Positions 50,119 to 62,849 of a stretch of DNA of 64,000 nt are shown here, in pieces. Made by a program: the position numbers and the translations under genes. The notes beneath the pieces were generated by a model. That model saw only the letters and a list, made by a program, of their open reading frames with translations. It did not search any database and had not been told where the DNA came from. The stretch is from contig VFFE01007633.1 of assembly GCA_008921705.1 (NCBI GenBank), forward strand, positions 1,641,178 through 1,705,177, given 5' to 3'. Origin of the DNA: Burhinus oedicnemus (lineage: Eukaryota; Chordata; Aves; Charadriiformes; Burhinidae). The first letter of the stretch is position 1. The number at the start of each line of letters is the position of its first letter.

Positions 50119-50639
50119 ATGAAGAAGGAAATGTACTTTACGGTATAGTTTTGTCCTCAGTGAACCCCAGGGTCTTTAGCCAACTCCCTGTTCAATGAGC
50201 CATTCTTTCTGGGTATTTTTCATATAGGAAGACTGCAACAAGATTATAGGAAAAAGCTGTACACAGAGTACGTGTCCTTAGTTTTGAATCCTTTCACACA
50301 ACTAGCTCTTAAAAATAAGCCACATCACACTGCATTAGGATCCAAAGCCTCTTTTTAGATCTATCCCTTCATGGTTGTTCTTTTGTTTCAAGTGAGAACC
50401 TAATAGAAGGTTAAGGTAGTCAAAGTGGTAACTAAAACAACGAAGTGCTAAGAAATAGCAAGGTGATTATTTAAAGACAGCTCAGTAAAGGCTGAGACCA
50501 AATGCATAGTAGTTAACACAACTACAACAACAGAAAACTAAAAAGAGCACTCCTCCACAGAGCCAAAATCATCTTATTTTTAAGTAAAAGTGTTCTGTGT
50601 ATGCAGTAAACAGCAGTAAGCAGGAAGATAAAGGAAGCT
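50119..50639. other. Non-coding DNA between two LINE copies
   Basis: Nothing is recognised. Confidence 0.5.
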
Positions 50640-52480
50640 ATTAAAAGTAAGAAGGCATCCTTCAAAATATTGAGGTTATGTCCCACTGAAAAAAAAAACA
50701 AACACAAAAGGATGCAAACTCTGATGAGTTAAATGTAAAAATACAATACAGCAGGTCATAATACATTTTGAAGAAAAAATTGTGGAAGGCACAAAAACTA
50801 ACATTAAATCCTGTTCAAACAGATCAGGAAGAGGAAGTTTGCCAGACAATATGTAGAGTCAATAGGTGATCAAAGTGCAAAGGAATGTTAAAGAAGATAA
50901 GGCTGTAGCAGAAAAGCTTAATCACTTCCTTGCATCGGTATTCACAATGGAGGACCTAAAGGAGGCACCCAGGCCAGAAGCCTTGTTTGTGAGCAACTTA
51001 CTGGAGGATCTGCCTCAAACCAAAGTGTCATTAGAAAACATTCCAGAATAAGCTAGTGAAATGAATAGTAACAACCTGACAGACCCAGATGGTATTCTTC
51101 GAAGTATGAAAGAGCTGACCTATTTAACTGTGGTGTGTGCTATCTGTTAAAATTGCTTCAGCAGAGGAGGAATGGAGGGTGGCAAACATAAAGACAATTT
51201 AAAAAAAAAAATAAAATTCTAAAATAAATCTCCCAAACCTGCAAATAAGCAAACTGTTTTCTATACTGGAAAAAAACGGGTGAAAAGATTAATAGACAAC
51301 AGACAGTGCATAGATATGCACTTAAAATCACAGCAACATGTGATATGCTGAGGAAGAACCAACCATTGGCTTTTGAAGAAAGGAGTCACATCTCACAAAT
51401 CTACTATAATTCTTTAAAGGAGTCATTGTGAGCAAGAACAAGAGTCATGAAGTTGCTACAGTCTATTGCAGTCTCCAAAAAAGCTTTTAACAAAGCTTTT
51501 ACCAAAAACTCTGAAGAAAACTTGAGTTGGCATGGGATAAAAGGGAAGTTTATCAAAAGCATAAACAACCATTTAAAAGAGCAGAATTAAAAAGTAGGAA
51601 TAAGTGGTTGGCAAGTGTAAATGACTGAAGCCATTATTAGAATCCTGTAGGAATTAGTGCAAGGATCTGCTATACAATTTATTCATCAATTATTGTTAAA
51701 AGGGTGTGAATGACAAAGGTTTCTAATAATACTAAGTTATTTGGGGTAATAAAGATGAATATTGAGTAAAAAAAGTCGCAAATGAATCATCTGATGTCAA
51801 GTGGCTGAGAAAGAAAATGGCAAATTAAATTTTATGCTTATTAAAATAAAATTATTTGTATGAGGAAAACATCTCCTAATTTCAAATATACAATGATACG
51901 ATCTGAACTATGAAAAAGGTTTTGGATGTGAAGTCAATAATTTTTATGCAAACATCAGCTCAGTGCTCAGTAATTATCAAAGAAGCAAGTAAAATGTAAT
52001 AAATTATCAGGAAATAAATGCCTGACAGCACAAGAAACATCATTATACAATTATACAATCCACAGCATGCCCATATCTTGATTACTGTTTTGGTCAGGCA
52101 ATTTCAAAAAGGATATAGGTGAACTGCAGGAGATGCAGAGAAGAGTGAATGAATTTTTATTTAAGGAACACATAAATAAACAAGGACTCTTCATCTTGGA
52201 AAAGACATTAAAGAGGTCTTTAAGAACACAGAACAGCCTGGAGAAAGTACATAGAAAATAATTTCCTGATCCTTATATTATGAGAATTAGTGGAAATTAA
52301 ATGAAATTATGAAGTAGCAGCTTTAAAACAAGCAAAAGAATCTACATTTCCATGGCATGTATTATTAAACTTTGGAATTAATTCCTCTCAGTTGTTGTAA
52401 ATGCCAAAATTTTCCATAGTTCAAAAAGTAATTGGACAAATTCATGAAAGTGAAATTCATAAAAGGATATTCAATACAGA
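50640..52480 (+). pseudogene. Ancient CR1/L3-like LINE, long decayed ORF2
   Basis: Many short matches to a CR1-group ORF2 appear in the right order on the plus strand but in shifting frames: AIKSKKASFK (about 50637), AEKLNHFLASVFT (about 50910), EEEWRVANI (about 51165), and a TIGF...SHLTNL block (about 51365) at the QHGF...SCLTNL position. After these come a YCSLQKSF segment for [16 protein letters not shown] for LFNLFI, KKVLDVKS for EKDLGVVVD, and KDIGELQEMQRRVN and LFILEKT near the end. Heavy base loss and A+T drift mark it as far older than the avian CR1s. About 1.8 kb is recognisable, which is long for such an old copy. The exact subfamily was not determined. Confidence 0.7.
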
Positions 52481-54180
52481 GTTATAACCACCAGTTCAGA
52501 AATTCAATTCTAAAGAAATCTTACTACATGCATGTTGTGTTCTTTCTTACACATTTCCTTAGAGTTCTGTATGGGCCCCAGTTCTGGCTGGTTTCTGATT
52601 TTCTACAGCCCAGCTGTATCTACTTTGTTGTTCTCATGTTATTTAATAATCAGAAACTGTTTCTTTCTTTCATGTTACATAAAGGTAATGAGAAGATGAA
52701 AGGATGAAAAAATAGAAAAGAAAAAAGTTGGGTAGTGCAAAAAAATTAAGACCACTACATCAACTTGACTTACAAGTACTTTCAAAAATGACCACTTTGA
52801 CAATTCATTCTGAGTCAGCATAACTTCTAAAGAACTGAAAACAAACAATGCAATCCCTTCAGTATTTCAAAGTGGTCTCTCTAAAGTAGGATACTTTAAA
52901 AAATACATTTCATCCCATATCTATTTTCCTCCTCTGTAGATTTGTTTTCATGTTCAGGAGCTTCATGGGCAATGTTCAAATAGTTATTGAAGTTCTTTTG
53001 ATTTTGCTGCTTCTTTTTTCCCCACCTCTTTTTCATTATTACCTTTACAATTGCCAAATAAATTTTCAATCAGTGTTTAAGTATAGATTCCACACAGCTC
53101 TAGGAAACAACAGATTAAGAATATTCACTTCTAGCAGGGAAACAAAATAGACTATTTCTCTAGATACACTGAATTTATTACGTGCTCAGCACTGATTTTT
53201 AGGCTTGCTTTTTTCTTTCTAATAACATGGGGTTTTTTGTCTCTAAAAACTAATCAAGGCTTTGTAAGAGTCTGAACTAGGTCTCCTGAAGCAGAGCTCA
53301 AGTCATAGCAATGTCTCTATCTGCATCTGATTCAAGAAAATGCAACTTCAGTTCATAGCTCATTCCTTTTACACCTGTCTGCATCAGATTTCACTTGTAC
53401 CTGGATATGACATTGCCTGAACATCCTCTCTTCAGCTCACTTCTTGTTACTTAATGTCAAAGACTGTTATTACAAAAGTACCAGCTGGAGGCTGGGGGAA
53501 GGGTTGAAGAGGTTTCCAAACGAAGATTTCAGATCACAGCAGAGACATACGCATTTTTCATACCTAGTGTGTTTTGATGTGAAAAACAGGTATTATGGGC
53601 AGTTAAGTCCACCTTCTCAGGGCAGTGTTAATTAATTTAATTCTCCATTTCATGACATTCATGTAGTGAATTTGAGATGTGTTGGTAAGAGATGTAAAAC
53701 TCATACTGTCTAACATGACAGATTCCACATGTCCTTTGGCAATTTTGAGGTCTTATCTGGAATTTATTGCACTAGAAAGAGTGATTTTTATTTTTAAGAT
53801 GCATTATGCTGACACAATGATTAGTAGTAGCACTGTATCCTCATGAGTCCAGGCACGAATGGGTAGAAATTCTCCATTTCTCTTCTATTCAGCTTCTGTA
53901 TATAGCAGAATACTATAATTTATTTGGTGTGTATAACCACATGTTTTTGAACTAGTTTTCACTGAAAGATCATCAGCTGTCTGTCACTTGGGATTTCAGC
54001 GTACTGTGGAAGGTGCCTGACTTAGTTCATGTTTGTGAAGAGCTGTGAAAATGAAGAACACTTTAGGTATGCTACTTTGATCAATAATATCTGTATTTGA
54101 CTATAATTTTCAGTTCAAATCTACAGCATAGGCATTCATATAAACCAGGCCCTGAGATGATCTGAATAGGCAAAAATGGC
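52481..54180. other. Non-coding AT-rich DNA
   Basis: Nothing is recognised. Confidence 0.5.
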
Positions 54181-55090
54181 ATCTCTGCTAGATGTGCACT
54201 CTAGCAGAATTTTAGTACCTAGTTTAGTGACTAAACTTTAGGATGGAGTTCAGACCACCTAATTTAGGCATTTCTTTGCCAAGGGCTGTAACCTGTAGTC
54301 CATTCTTTCTAATGTAGGCACCTAAAACCTCTTTTCAGGGGAGAAGGAAAGGTCTCTGAAGATTCAATCTTCTCCTAAGTACAGGTCCTTAACTGGAAAA
54401 TTAGAGACTGTGAGGATGGGTGGATTCCAGTGCAGCAAAGCTGGTCTGAAGACATCCGTACACTAGTGCTGTACTGGTCCTTTGAGACTTTTATTTGCAA
54501 TAAACATGTTTTTTAAATTAGACCAATTAGACTCTTACTGGCTCATAAACAGAAAATGTCACTAATTCCTAAATACGTTTAGGAAATAGTCTAGTTTACA
54601 GTCAGACTGTACGATTACTCCTAACAGTAATCAGGCTTCTCCAGAGACCTTCATAAAAGCTAAGGATTGCACACCTAACTCTGGATTAATAGGGAGCTCA
54701 AGGCAAGAGATGTCTTCCAGAATAGGCCCTTCTGAACAAACATGTGTAACTAAGCTTAGTCTCATAGAATGTCGTCAGCTGATTAAGGAGGCATCTAGTT
54801 AATTTTGTATAAGGTGTTGGGAAAACAGGTAGACTGGATTGCCATGTAACTATTAGACACCTAAGTCCCACTTTAGGGAAAATTTAGTTAGATTATATTC
54901 TTTTTTTAGGTGTGTGTGAACCATTTATTGCTTAAAAAATTGAGAAGTTTTGTGCATTGCTCAAGTGAATTTATGTACTTAAATTTCATTTTAGGCACCC
55001 AAGACTAATTCCAGATATGGTTATCAGCATCTTCTGATCATATGAGCAAGTAGTTTTCCAAGGTTTTTGGACTTATACGTGAAATGCATT
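54181..55090. repeat. Old repeat with TAGGCACCTAA motifs and palindromes
   Basis: Variants of TAGGCACCTAA recur at about 54266, 54315, 54854 and 54992, and two hairpins lie at the left end: TCTGCTAGA with TCTAGCAGA (54184-54208), and AGTTTAG with CTAAACT just after. These recall an old sauropsid repeat carrying TTTAGGCACCTAA words, by memory only. Edges and family are unknown. Confidence 0.35.
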
Positions 55091-55479
55091 TAAAACTCTA
55101 AGCTGGGATCTCAGGGAGGGAAAAATTTTAGGGGAGCTGATAGGAATCTGGAAAGAGTCTGTTGTACTGATACCCCAAAACCCTGTTATGTTCCCACTGG
55201 TGCAGCCTGAGAAACATGGGGAGTGAGTCATATAGGAACCAGGGCAAGAATTATCAGCGACGCAAACACAAGAAGGTGAGCAAAAGGGTGTTTGGTGGAC
55301 CTAAAGAGTACTGCATGTCAGGAAGCTGAACACATTTCAACTTTTGCCTTGTTGTGAAATATTTTCCACTGTTGCAAAAAAGGCACAGACCATGCGGGAT
55401 TACATAAAAAGAACTGCAGCTTGTCAGACCTGTGAAGTCTGCTGTACCCTGAAATGGAAAAGCTCCAGCTGGCATAGTG
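55091..55479. other. Unassigned sequence before an old LINE tail
   Basis: A short plus-strand frame contains AQTMRDYIKRTAACQT, which may belong to the LINE that follows, but I could not align it to a known domain. Confidence 0.3.
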
Positions 55480-55945
55480 TTTGCAGTTTTGGCAAAGGTG
55501 TTTCAAGAAGGAGTTGGACCTTCTGAAAAGAATCTTGAGTAGAGCAATGAGTATGACCAGAGGTCTAGAAAATAAAACCTGTGAGGAAAGAGCGAACAAA
55601 TGGGAATTATTCAGACCACAGAAGAAAAGTTTTGAGGGAGATAATAGTCCTTACATATGTGAAAGACTGAGCTACTGAGGAAGGAAGTGTCCTCTTTTGC
55701 ACATCGATGGTGAATTACAGAAGCAGCTTAGTTTGCCGTAAGAGAGGCTGAGATTAAATTTTAGGAGAAACTTTTAACAGCAGCAATATTGAAGCACTGA
55801 AACAATGAGGAAAGTGAAATGTTTCCAGTACTGGAGGTCTTTGAGAACAGATTGGAGAAACGTTTAGTGAGAATGATATAAATATAGCTAATCCTGTGTA
55901 GAGGTCAAGTTCAATTCGATGACCTTTTGGGGCCAATGCTTCTAT
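55480..55945 (+). pseudogene. Ancient CR1-like LINE 3' end
   Basis: Plus-strand frames give FKKELDLLKRILSRAMSMTR followed by GLENKTCEERANKWELF, corresponding to the LERVQRRATKMIRGLE and [11 protein letters not shown] motifs that close CR1-group ORF2. Further on come RLRLNFRRNF and, at about 55918, GATGACCTTTTGGGG, the equivalent of the CR1 tail GATGATCTCTAGAGG. The copy is old, full of stops, and parallel to the longer one at 50.6-52.5 kb. Confidence 0.7.
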
Positions 55946-55981
55946 TATCCATAAATAAATTGAATTTGACCATCTAATTTC

Positions 55982-56008
55982 TTTTTTTGTTTTGTTTTGT
56001 TTTGTTTA
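55982..56008. repeat. (TTTTG)n simple repeat
   Basis: About four to five TTTTG units immediately downstream of the old LINE tail. Confidence 0.85.
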
Positions 56009-59000
56009 CATAAAGCTATAGGCATGCCATTGCTTTTAACTGCATGTACTGAATGGCTGGTTTTGGCAGTTTTTTTCACAGATTTTTAAAAGGCTTGAGA
56101 AGGCCTAATGGAAAAGAAGCGGTTATTAACTCTGTGTGTGTAAGTCTCAAAAAAAAAAATGTTATGCAGAGATATAGAATGGGACGTAAATAAGACTGAG
56201 TTATATAGTTAATAAAGAAGTATGCTGACAGCCTAACCACCTCTAGCAGACAAAATGCTGTTGTTTGTCACCAGTGTGTCCTGCACAGGCCATTGCAGTT
56301 TCCATATTTTTTCAATACATCATGCAGCAGGTTTCCCCTTATCTATCTTACTTATTGTTTATTGTTTCAATGTATTTGGTTATGTTTTTGAACACCAAAG
56401 CAATGCAGAAGATATCTGTGGAGGATGGTTACCTCACCTGAACTTTTTTTTCTGAAGTTTCAGCCACAGTAGCCTTATTCAAGAATGTGATAGGGAATAA
56501 AACATTGCTCTAGGTTAAAACCTTCAAACAGAATTTTCTTCAAGAAGCCCTAGTTTGAAATTGGACTTTGACAGCAGGAGAGTGGGGAAAGGAGTCTTCA
56601 GCAGCATACTTTTTTATCTGTTCTGTTAATATCCAGCAAAGTTTGATCTAGCTATAATTCTCTGAAGAAGAATTTTGCACACATGCTCAGTGAATATTTG
56701 CGGAAAATTGGTAGCTACATTTTCCATATAGTTCTGTGCGTTGTTCTTCCTACATCTCAAAGGACTTTTTCTGTAATTGTCACTCTGGGCTGTTACAGAC
56801 CATGTATAGGTGGGTACCTAAAATGAGTGGGTACTGAATGTTCTCAGTGATTCCTCCAGGACTTGTGAAAGAAGAATCTGTCTGACAAAAATTCAGATAG
56901 ACTAATATAAATTCAGACAGCCTCATCAAAGTGTATGTGTTGAAGGAAGTGGTCTTGTTCCAGGAAACTTGGAATAGGAATATAGGGACTGGTGTTTAAT
57001 TCGGGGGAGAGTAACATGTATGGAATTGGTATTTGTTAGCAGTCTTGAAAGAAGACTAGGAATTGAGATTTGAGGAGAGAAATTGGACACCTGGGATTCC
57101 GTAGAATTGTTTGTCTTCTCTTGCTGCATTTTGGTCACTTCCTGCTGGTTTTACAATAGGCACATGTTGATAAACTGTTCAGGATATTTTACCATCTGTC
57201 TGAAATGCCCTTGGAAGAATCATACAAAGGACAACTTTGTAAATGTGTCTTCTTGCCTCCAAAATACCTCCCTCTGTAATGGGACCCAGCAAAGAGCTTT
57301 CTCTACAATTAATCATTTCATCCCTGCCAGAGAAGTAGAGAATGCTGGTGGCTGTCAAAATGGATACAGAAAAGAGGCCAAAAAGAATTAATCTACATTT
57401 GTGGTAAGGAATTTTGACTGGTAAAATATTTTTGTTTCTATCATTTCAGAGAATGCACTACCCTCAAAGGTCAACCTACATAAACTTTAAAATAAACTGA
57501 AAGAACAGGAAGAGAAAATCTAATTTAAAGCACAACAGTTTGATCTCTGCTTGGTTTTTTTCTCTAAGACTTATGGACTTGGATGAACTTTCCATTTTTT
57601 ATTTTGCTTAACAATATACCTGACAGCAGTACAACATGAAGTACAGAGTAAATATTCTCTCTGTTCAGCGGTCAGAGATTTTCCATTGCATCCATCTTTT
57701 ACAACTATAGCAACATCTCTGCAGCACATGCATCAGCCCATATTCCAACAATCTATAAAGAGGTTTTTTGTGTGTATTTGAGGCATACTAGGCACAAACC
57801 ACTACATCACAAACAGGTTTTATACAAATAAACTCTACTTAGATTAGTTTTACTGTTTGAAGTGAGCTTCAGTAATGTAGGACATGAAATTTATAGCTGT
57901 ATTAGAGAAGACTCTTCTTGATGGAGGAATGTAGGGGAAACGGGAAATGGAATTTCAATGACCCACGGCACCTGCATGTTGTTTTGTGTACAAGGGCTGT
58001 CACTCCTTAGTCTCATGAAATTTGATGGTTCTATTGAGTGTCCGGGTCTGGGAGGCATGGGAGTATTAGAAATATGTTTTGAACTGGAAAGACAAGTTTC
58101 TAGTATTTTAGAGAAAAGCCTGAAAACCTGAAAGTATTATGAAAAAAAACCCCTAACGTGAATATCCCAAGCCAAAACCAAATCAAAAAAAAAACACAAA
58201 ATGCTCACTATTTTAAGGAAACTCTCATGTTTTTAAGTCAGTCCTTGGATTCTGACTTACTATTTTAAAATCTTTGTTGTTATCAATACCAAGAAAGGCA
58301 GAAGTTCAACTCATAACAAATAAAATATCTCAAGAACCATTTAATAGCTGCATATATTACTTATGTTTGCCTGCAAACTGAAAGCCTGGACATTTAGACA
58401 ATGCAACCCTATCTCTCGTTTTCCATTTGACATAGTCTTCTGTTCTCTGCTATAGGTAAAAAGACCTTCATTCACAGCTACTTTCTTTCATACTGATCAT
58501 TATCTCCAGTCATTATAGAAGGCCATCCTTGATCCTGTTTATGGAATGTTTTTCTTGTACTTATTTGCTAAATCATTGTTCTGGTTAACTCTTCTCCTGC
58601 ATACCTAATATGAAAGTAATCTTAACTTTAATCTGCAGTATACATACTAGGAGTTCTCCTATTGGCCCTGCAGAAAGTAACATACATTAACAAAGTTGAA
58701 GTCTGTAGAACAAAAACTATGAACAAATTAATATTTTAAAAAGGTTTAAAAGAAATTATAAGGAGTAATTCAACTTCATACTTCTAATTTCCATAGCAGT
58801 TCACTGACTTCCACCCATAAAAGATCTCTTCTAACTTTGGCATGAAGATAATAATATTTCCTTTGGAGCAAATTCATAAGATTATAACCCTCCATTTGAG
58901 GTAATGTCATTTCTAATACAACTGCCTTTAGAAAGGTGTTGAAATACCTTCAGAGAGGGCTCAGCCGCCAAAGTTTGAACAGCTTAAAAAATCATCACTT

Positions 59001-62000
59001 CTTTATTTATCTTGCACTAAAGTGGTAATCTGTCCTTTCTATTAAAGATGAAATAAAATAAATCTTTTTAGTATTAAATTTTTAAGTTGCAATAAAAATC
59101 ATTGCTTGTGTCATCACACAAAAAGGGATAACGGCATCCATTCTTATACCCTTTTATGCCCAAAATGGAATATTAATGTTCTTTGTCAAGAAACCAAAAA
59201 TAATTCACAGTTGCTGCATGGAAGGTGATTGATGATTTGATCCTAACTGAGATAGGCCAGGTTTAGATCCAAATAGATTTACAGCCTCACAGTCAGATGG
59301 TAAAAACCTGTTAAATGCATGTGACACACAACGGTGCTCCTGACACAAAGCTCTGTCTGTCTCACCAAGAAAAGTGGGTGCCATTAGAAAAAACACGCAG
59401 GTATTACTGTAGACGGGTGTATATTTTTCCATGTGAAATCCTGGATCAAACTTAAGTCTGTCTTCCTTGCAAAAGGCTTATAACCAGACAGAAGCCTTTG
59501 ATTTTTGAGTTTTTGTAAAAAGATATGACTTTTCTCTGGGCCAGCAGATCCATGCAAAGTTAGACCAGTATAGCTCTGCTTGCATTAACTAGAAAATCAG
59601 CAGGGGTAGAAAATTGGGCTGTTTCATTCTGAATGAAGTATTGTGCAAATATAAGACAACTGCTGTACTTCCACTGCAAGAGCTTTAGCACCCATTAAAG
59701 CTGTGTCTCAAGTCTAATTTACAAGCTACAAATTTATTGTATTAGATGTTATTAACATAATCAAAAAAAGAAAGAAAAATGACTATGGAAGCATAGCATG
59801 CTCTCAAAGTGCCCTGGACTCAAATGAATTTCAGCATGATAAATAATTGGGTCAATAATATAATATTTTAAAGATCGGGACTGTGTCTCATCTAGTCAAT
59901 TGTTCCTTCCCTAACAATGTCCAGACTTCAGAGTAGTTAAATGTGGTATAAAATGCTGCTCATTGAAGACCTCATTCAAATTCCTAATAGCTAGATATCT
60001 GCTTAAATCACAAACACAAGGATTATTTTGTAGTTTTAGTATAAGCAGACTCTTACATGGGCTTTGAGTCACCTCTTCAGCTTTTCCTTATCACACTGCT
60101 GACAGAGATTGCTGCTTCTGCTGCAGGTCTGGCGGAAGGGATGTGTGTCTCTACTCTTCTAAGATTACTAAGATTGTCCTAATGCAAATCCACCTTCCTT
60201 GGTGATGCCAGCTTGTGTGCTCATCTGTGAACTAGAGTACCTGATACTCAGTGCATGCTCCATTGTGCTGACTCTGCTGTGCAGTTATCTCCGGCAGATG
60301 CTTGAACCCTGGCTTTGAGGAGTCAACAGCATCCTGCAGCAAGAAGGTTTACATTCAAATTATTTGTCAAGTGAAAGGCCAGTACTTTTCATCAGTATGC
60401 TGAGAAGAACACAGAGTTTTTGAAAAATATACATGTTCTCAAGACAGATCAGCATCTTTGACAGAAATTATTGCATAAGTAGCTGCAGTTAAAATGAACT
60501 TCAGTTTATCTTACAAGTTTCACTGTGCAGGCAGGATTATTATCTGAGGTCAGCAAGGTTTTGTAAATTTTTTAACATGAAGGTATGGCAGAGGGACTAG
60601 GTTCAATCTTTTTGAGTATTTACAAAATATCTGTTTTTATAGCTGTAGAGTGAACGTGTGTAAGTTGCAGTGTTTCTCAAAATTACATATTTAAAACCTG
60701 CGTATTAACAGGTTTCAGATTTTACTGGTCTGTATTCTATAATCAAGCAATTAATCATATGTTTGCAGCAATGTTCAGGGATCACATTGGAAAATACAGA
60801 GCCTGCTGGTCATTGCCTAAGTACTACTTTGAGCAAGTGCTGGAAGAGGAGCAGCTTTCTGTTACTGGTCAGAACAAAGCCTCCTCTCACCCTTACGCAC
60901 ACTCTGTCTCTGTTCATTAACCTCTTTTTCCACTTCAGAGAATTTATTGGAGTCACCATCTGTGATCATAACCAGACTCTGCACAGTGGTTCACACTATC
61001 CTTCCCTCCATGAGCTGCTTGTATTCCATCCACCTACAGAGTTGTTACCTGGGCACAACAGTTTCCTGAGCTGCATCAGTAAGAGCACACGTACCACTTC
61101 TGACCTTGCTGCTGGTTCTTTCCTGCTGTAATCAGCCAGCAGGAGAGACCAGACACAGTTTGTGCTGATGGTTGGTGGATCACTTGCTGACTGGTTGCCT
61201 CGACACAGATGGGAGAAGCTTTGTTTACCTTAGCTCAGAGAGTTGAAGAGCACCTATTTCTTATTCCAGTGAGTGGTGCTGCAGGAGGAGAGATGGCAAC
61301 AGCCTTTGCAGGGCTCTTATATCTAGGAATATGCCTAAGAGACATTATTTTTTTTTTCTTGCCAGAGCATTCAACAAGACTAGTTTTTATTTAAACATTG
61401 ACCAGATTATTTTTTTTTAAATTATTATTTTTCAGTCTGGTGTTTCAACATATATTTAGTTGAATATGCAGGCTGAAATATTGTGTTTTCTGGAATTGTA
61501 AATTGTGATGTTAGTATAACTGACAGTCCTTTTAGCTGGAACCCCTGGGAACCTTAACAGGACTTGCTTTTTTCCTTTTGACAGAGGCAACCCTTTCCCA
61601 CAGAATGTTAAGATGAACAATATTGTTATAAGAGCTAATAACTGGTTTTTCTTGTTAGGAGATTATGCACTCATGAAACTTTTAAAGTCTACCCATAACT
61701 TTTGCAGATGAAAGATCATAATCCAATGTATGACATTCATGTTGATGACACACAGTCTTAATTTACAAAAACACAGTCTCACTATCTTTTCAAGATTTCA
61801 AGACCAGGTAGACACGTACCAGCAGTGGAAGCAGGAACATTCAGTTCTTCAAATCTAGATATCGTCTTGCCCTTTATTGGACATCACAGAGACTGAGCTA
61901 AGTTTGGTTCTTGTAAAAGGTGCCGGAGTTTGCTATAGATAGGATTTGCCTTTTCATTGATTTTCAACCAAATGGCAAAAAAGGTTAGAATATAGCAAAA

Positions 62001-62390
62001 TTTTAATGTTCACAACAAGAACTAATGTAAGCAATATATGTTGTTAATAACTCAAGCCATTTTTTGTTTTTGTTGGGATGGAGTATAGTGTGTTTCTTTC
62101 ATGCAGTAGTAATGTTAAAACACATCCAGAACACCCTTTTCTTTCAGAAAAATGCATGCATAAAGGCAAATAATTCAAGTAAAGCTGAAGATGTATAACA
62201 ACAGAAGAAAAATCAGTATTAGATGTCTCTGCAGCAGGAAAGCACTAGAAAAGCAAAACAGAATTTGCAATGGAGAAAATTGGTCATTAAGGGAGACATT
62301 GCAGAAAGGATAAAGATTGTTTCCTTTGTTTTGGCTTCTGTGAGATCCAAGCTAATTTGTCATTGCTTTATTGTATTCTCCGTGAAACAG

Positions 62391-62492
62391 AAATTAAAAT
62401 AAATTGCAAGATAATGAACTTTGTGCCTCTGAAAAGAGACACTGAGTTCAGATAATAACTATAACACTATCTCCTGAAGACAGATTTTGCAG
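62391..62492 (+). other. Candidate non-coding exon
   Basis: ATTGTATTCTCCGTGAAACAG precedes the interval as an acceptor, and TTTGCAG followed by GTGAGTAA closes it as a very strong donor. All three frames contain stops, so if real it would belong to a long non-coding RNA or an untranslated region. Confidence 0.2.
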
Positions 62493-62807
62493 GTGAGTAA
62501 CTCCAAAGCCATTATTGCCCCACCATGATTAATTACTGCTGTCTTGTGTCAGTCAAGACTCACTAAAATGCAATTTTAAAACTAATTTATGTGAATCATG
62601 TGTGTTTGTCATTTCACAGGTTACTATAAAATAAAATGTTCAGAATATGAGAAGACATGTCACATTGTAATATAGTCACTAAAGGTGTAGTTTCATGATA
62701 AACCTGTCTCAGGCAAGGTTCCCACTGTCATGCTATGCTCTGCCTTCATGATAAGCCAGCTGTGCTCCAGAAGCTATATTATGGCCAGTGCTAAGCCAAA
62801 TGCAAAA

Positions 62808-62849
62808 CCCAAGCTAATACAGTCACTCCCGGGGAAGGCTTAGCTTGGG
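62808..62849. other. 10-bp inverted repeat
   Basis: CCCAAGCTAA at 62808-62817 and TTAGCTTGGG at 62840-62849 are perfect complements around a 22-base loop, in a locally GC-richer stretch (62700-62960) that may be an old transposon remnant. Confidence 0.6.

Noticed and set aside
60763..61131. 122-codon plus-strand frame as a gene
   Set aside because: Begins at TTG, no family resemblance, no splice context.
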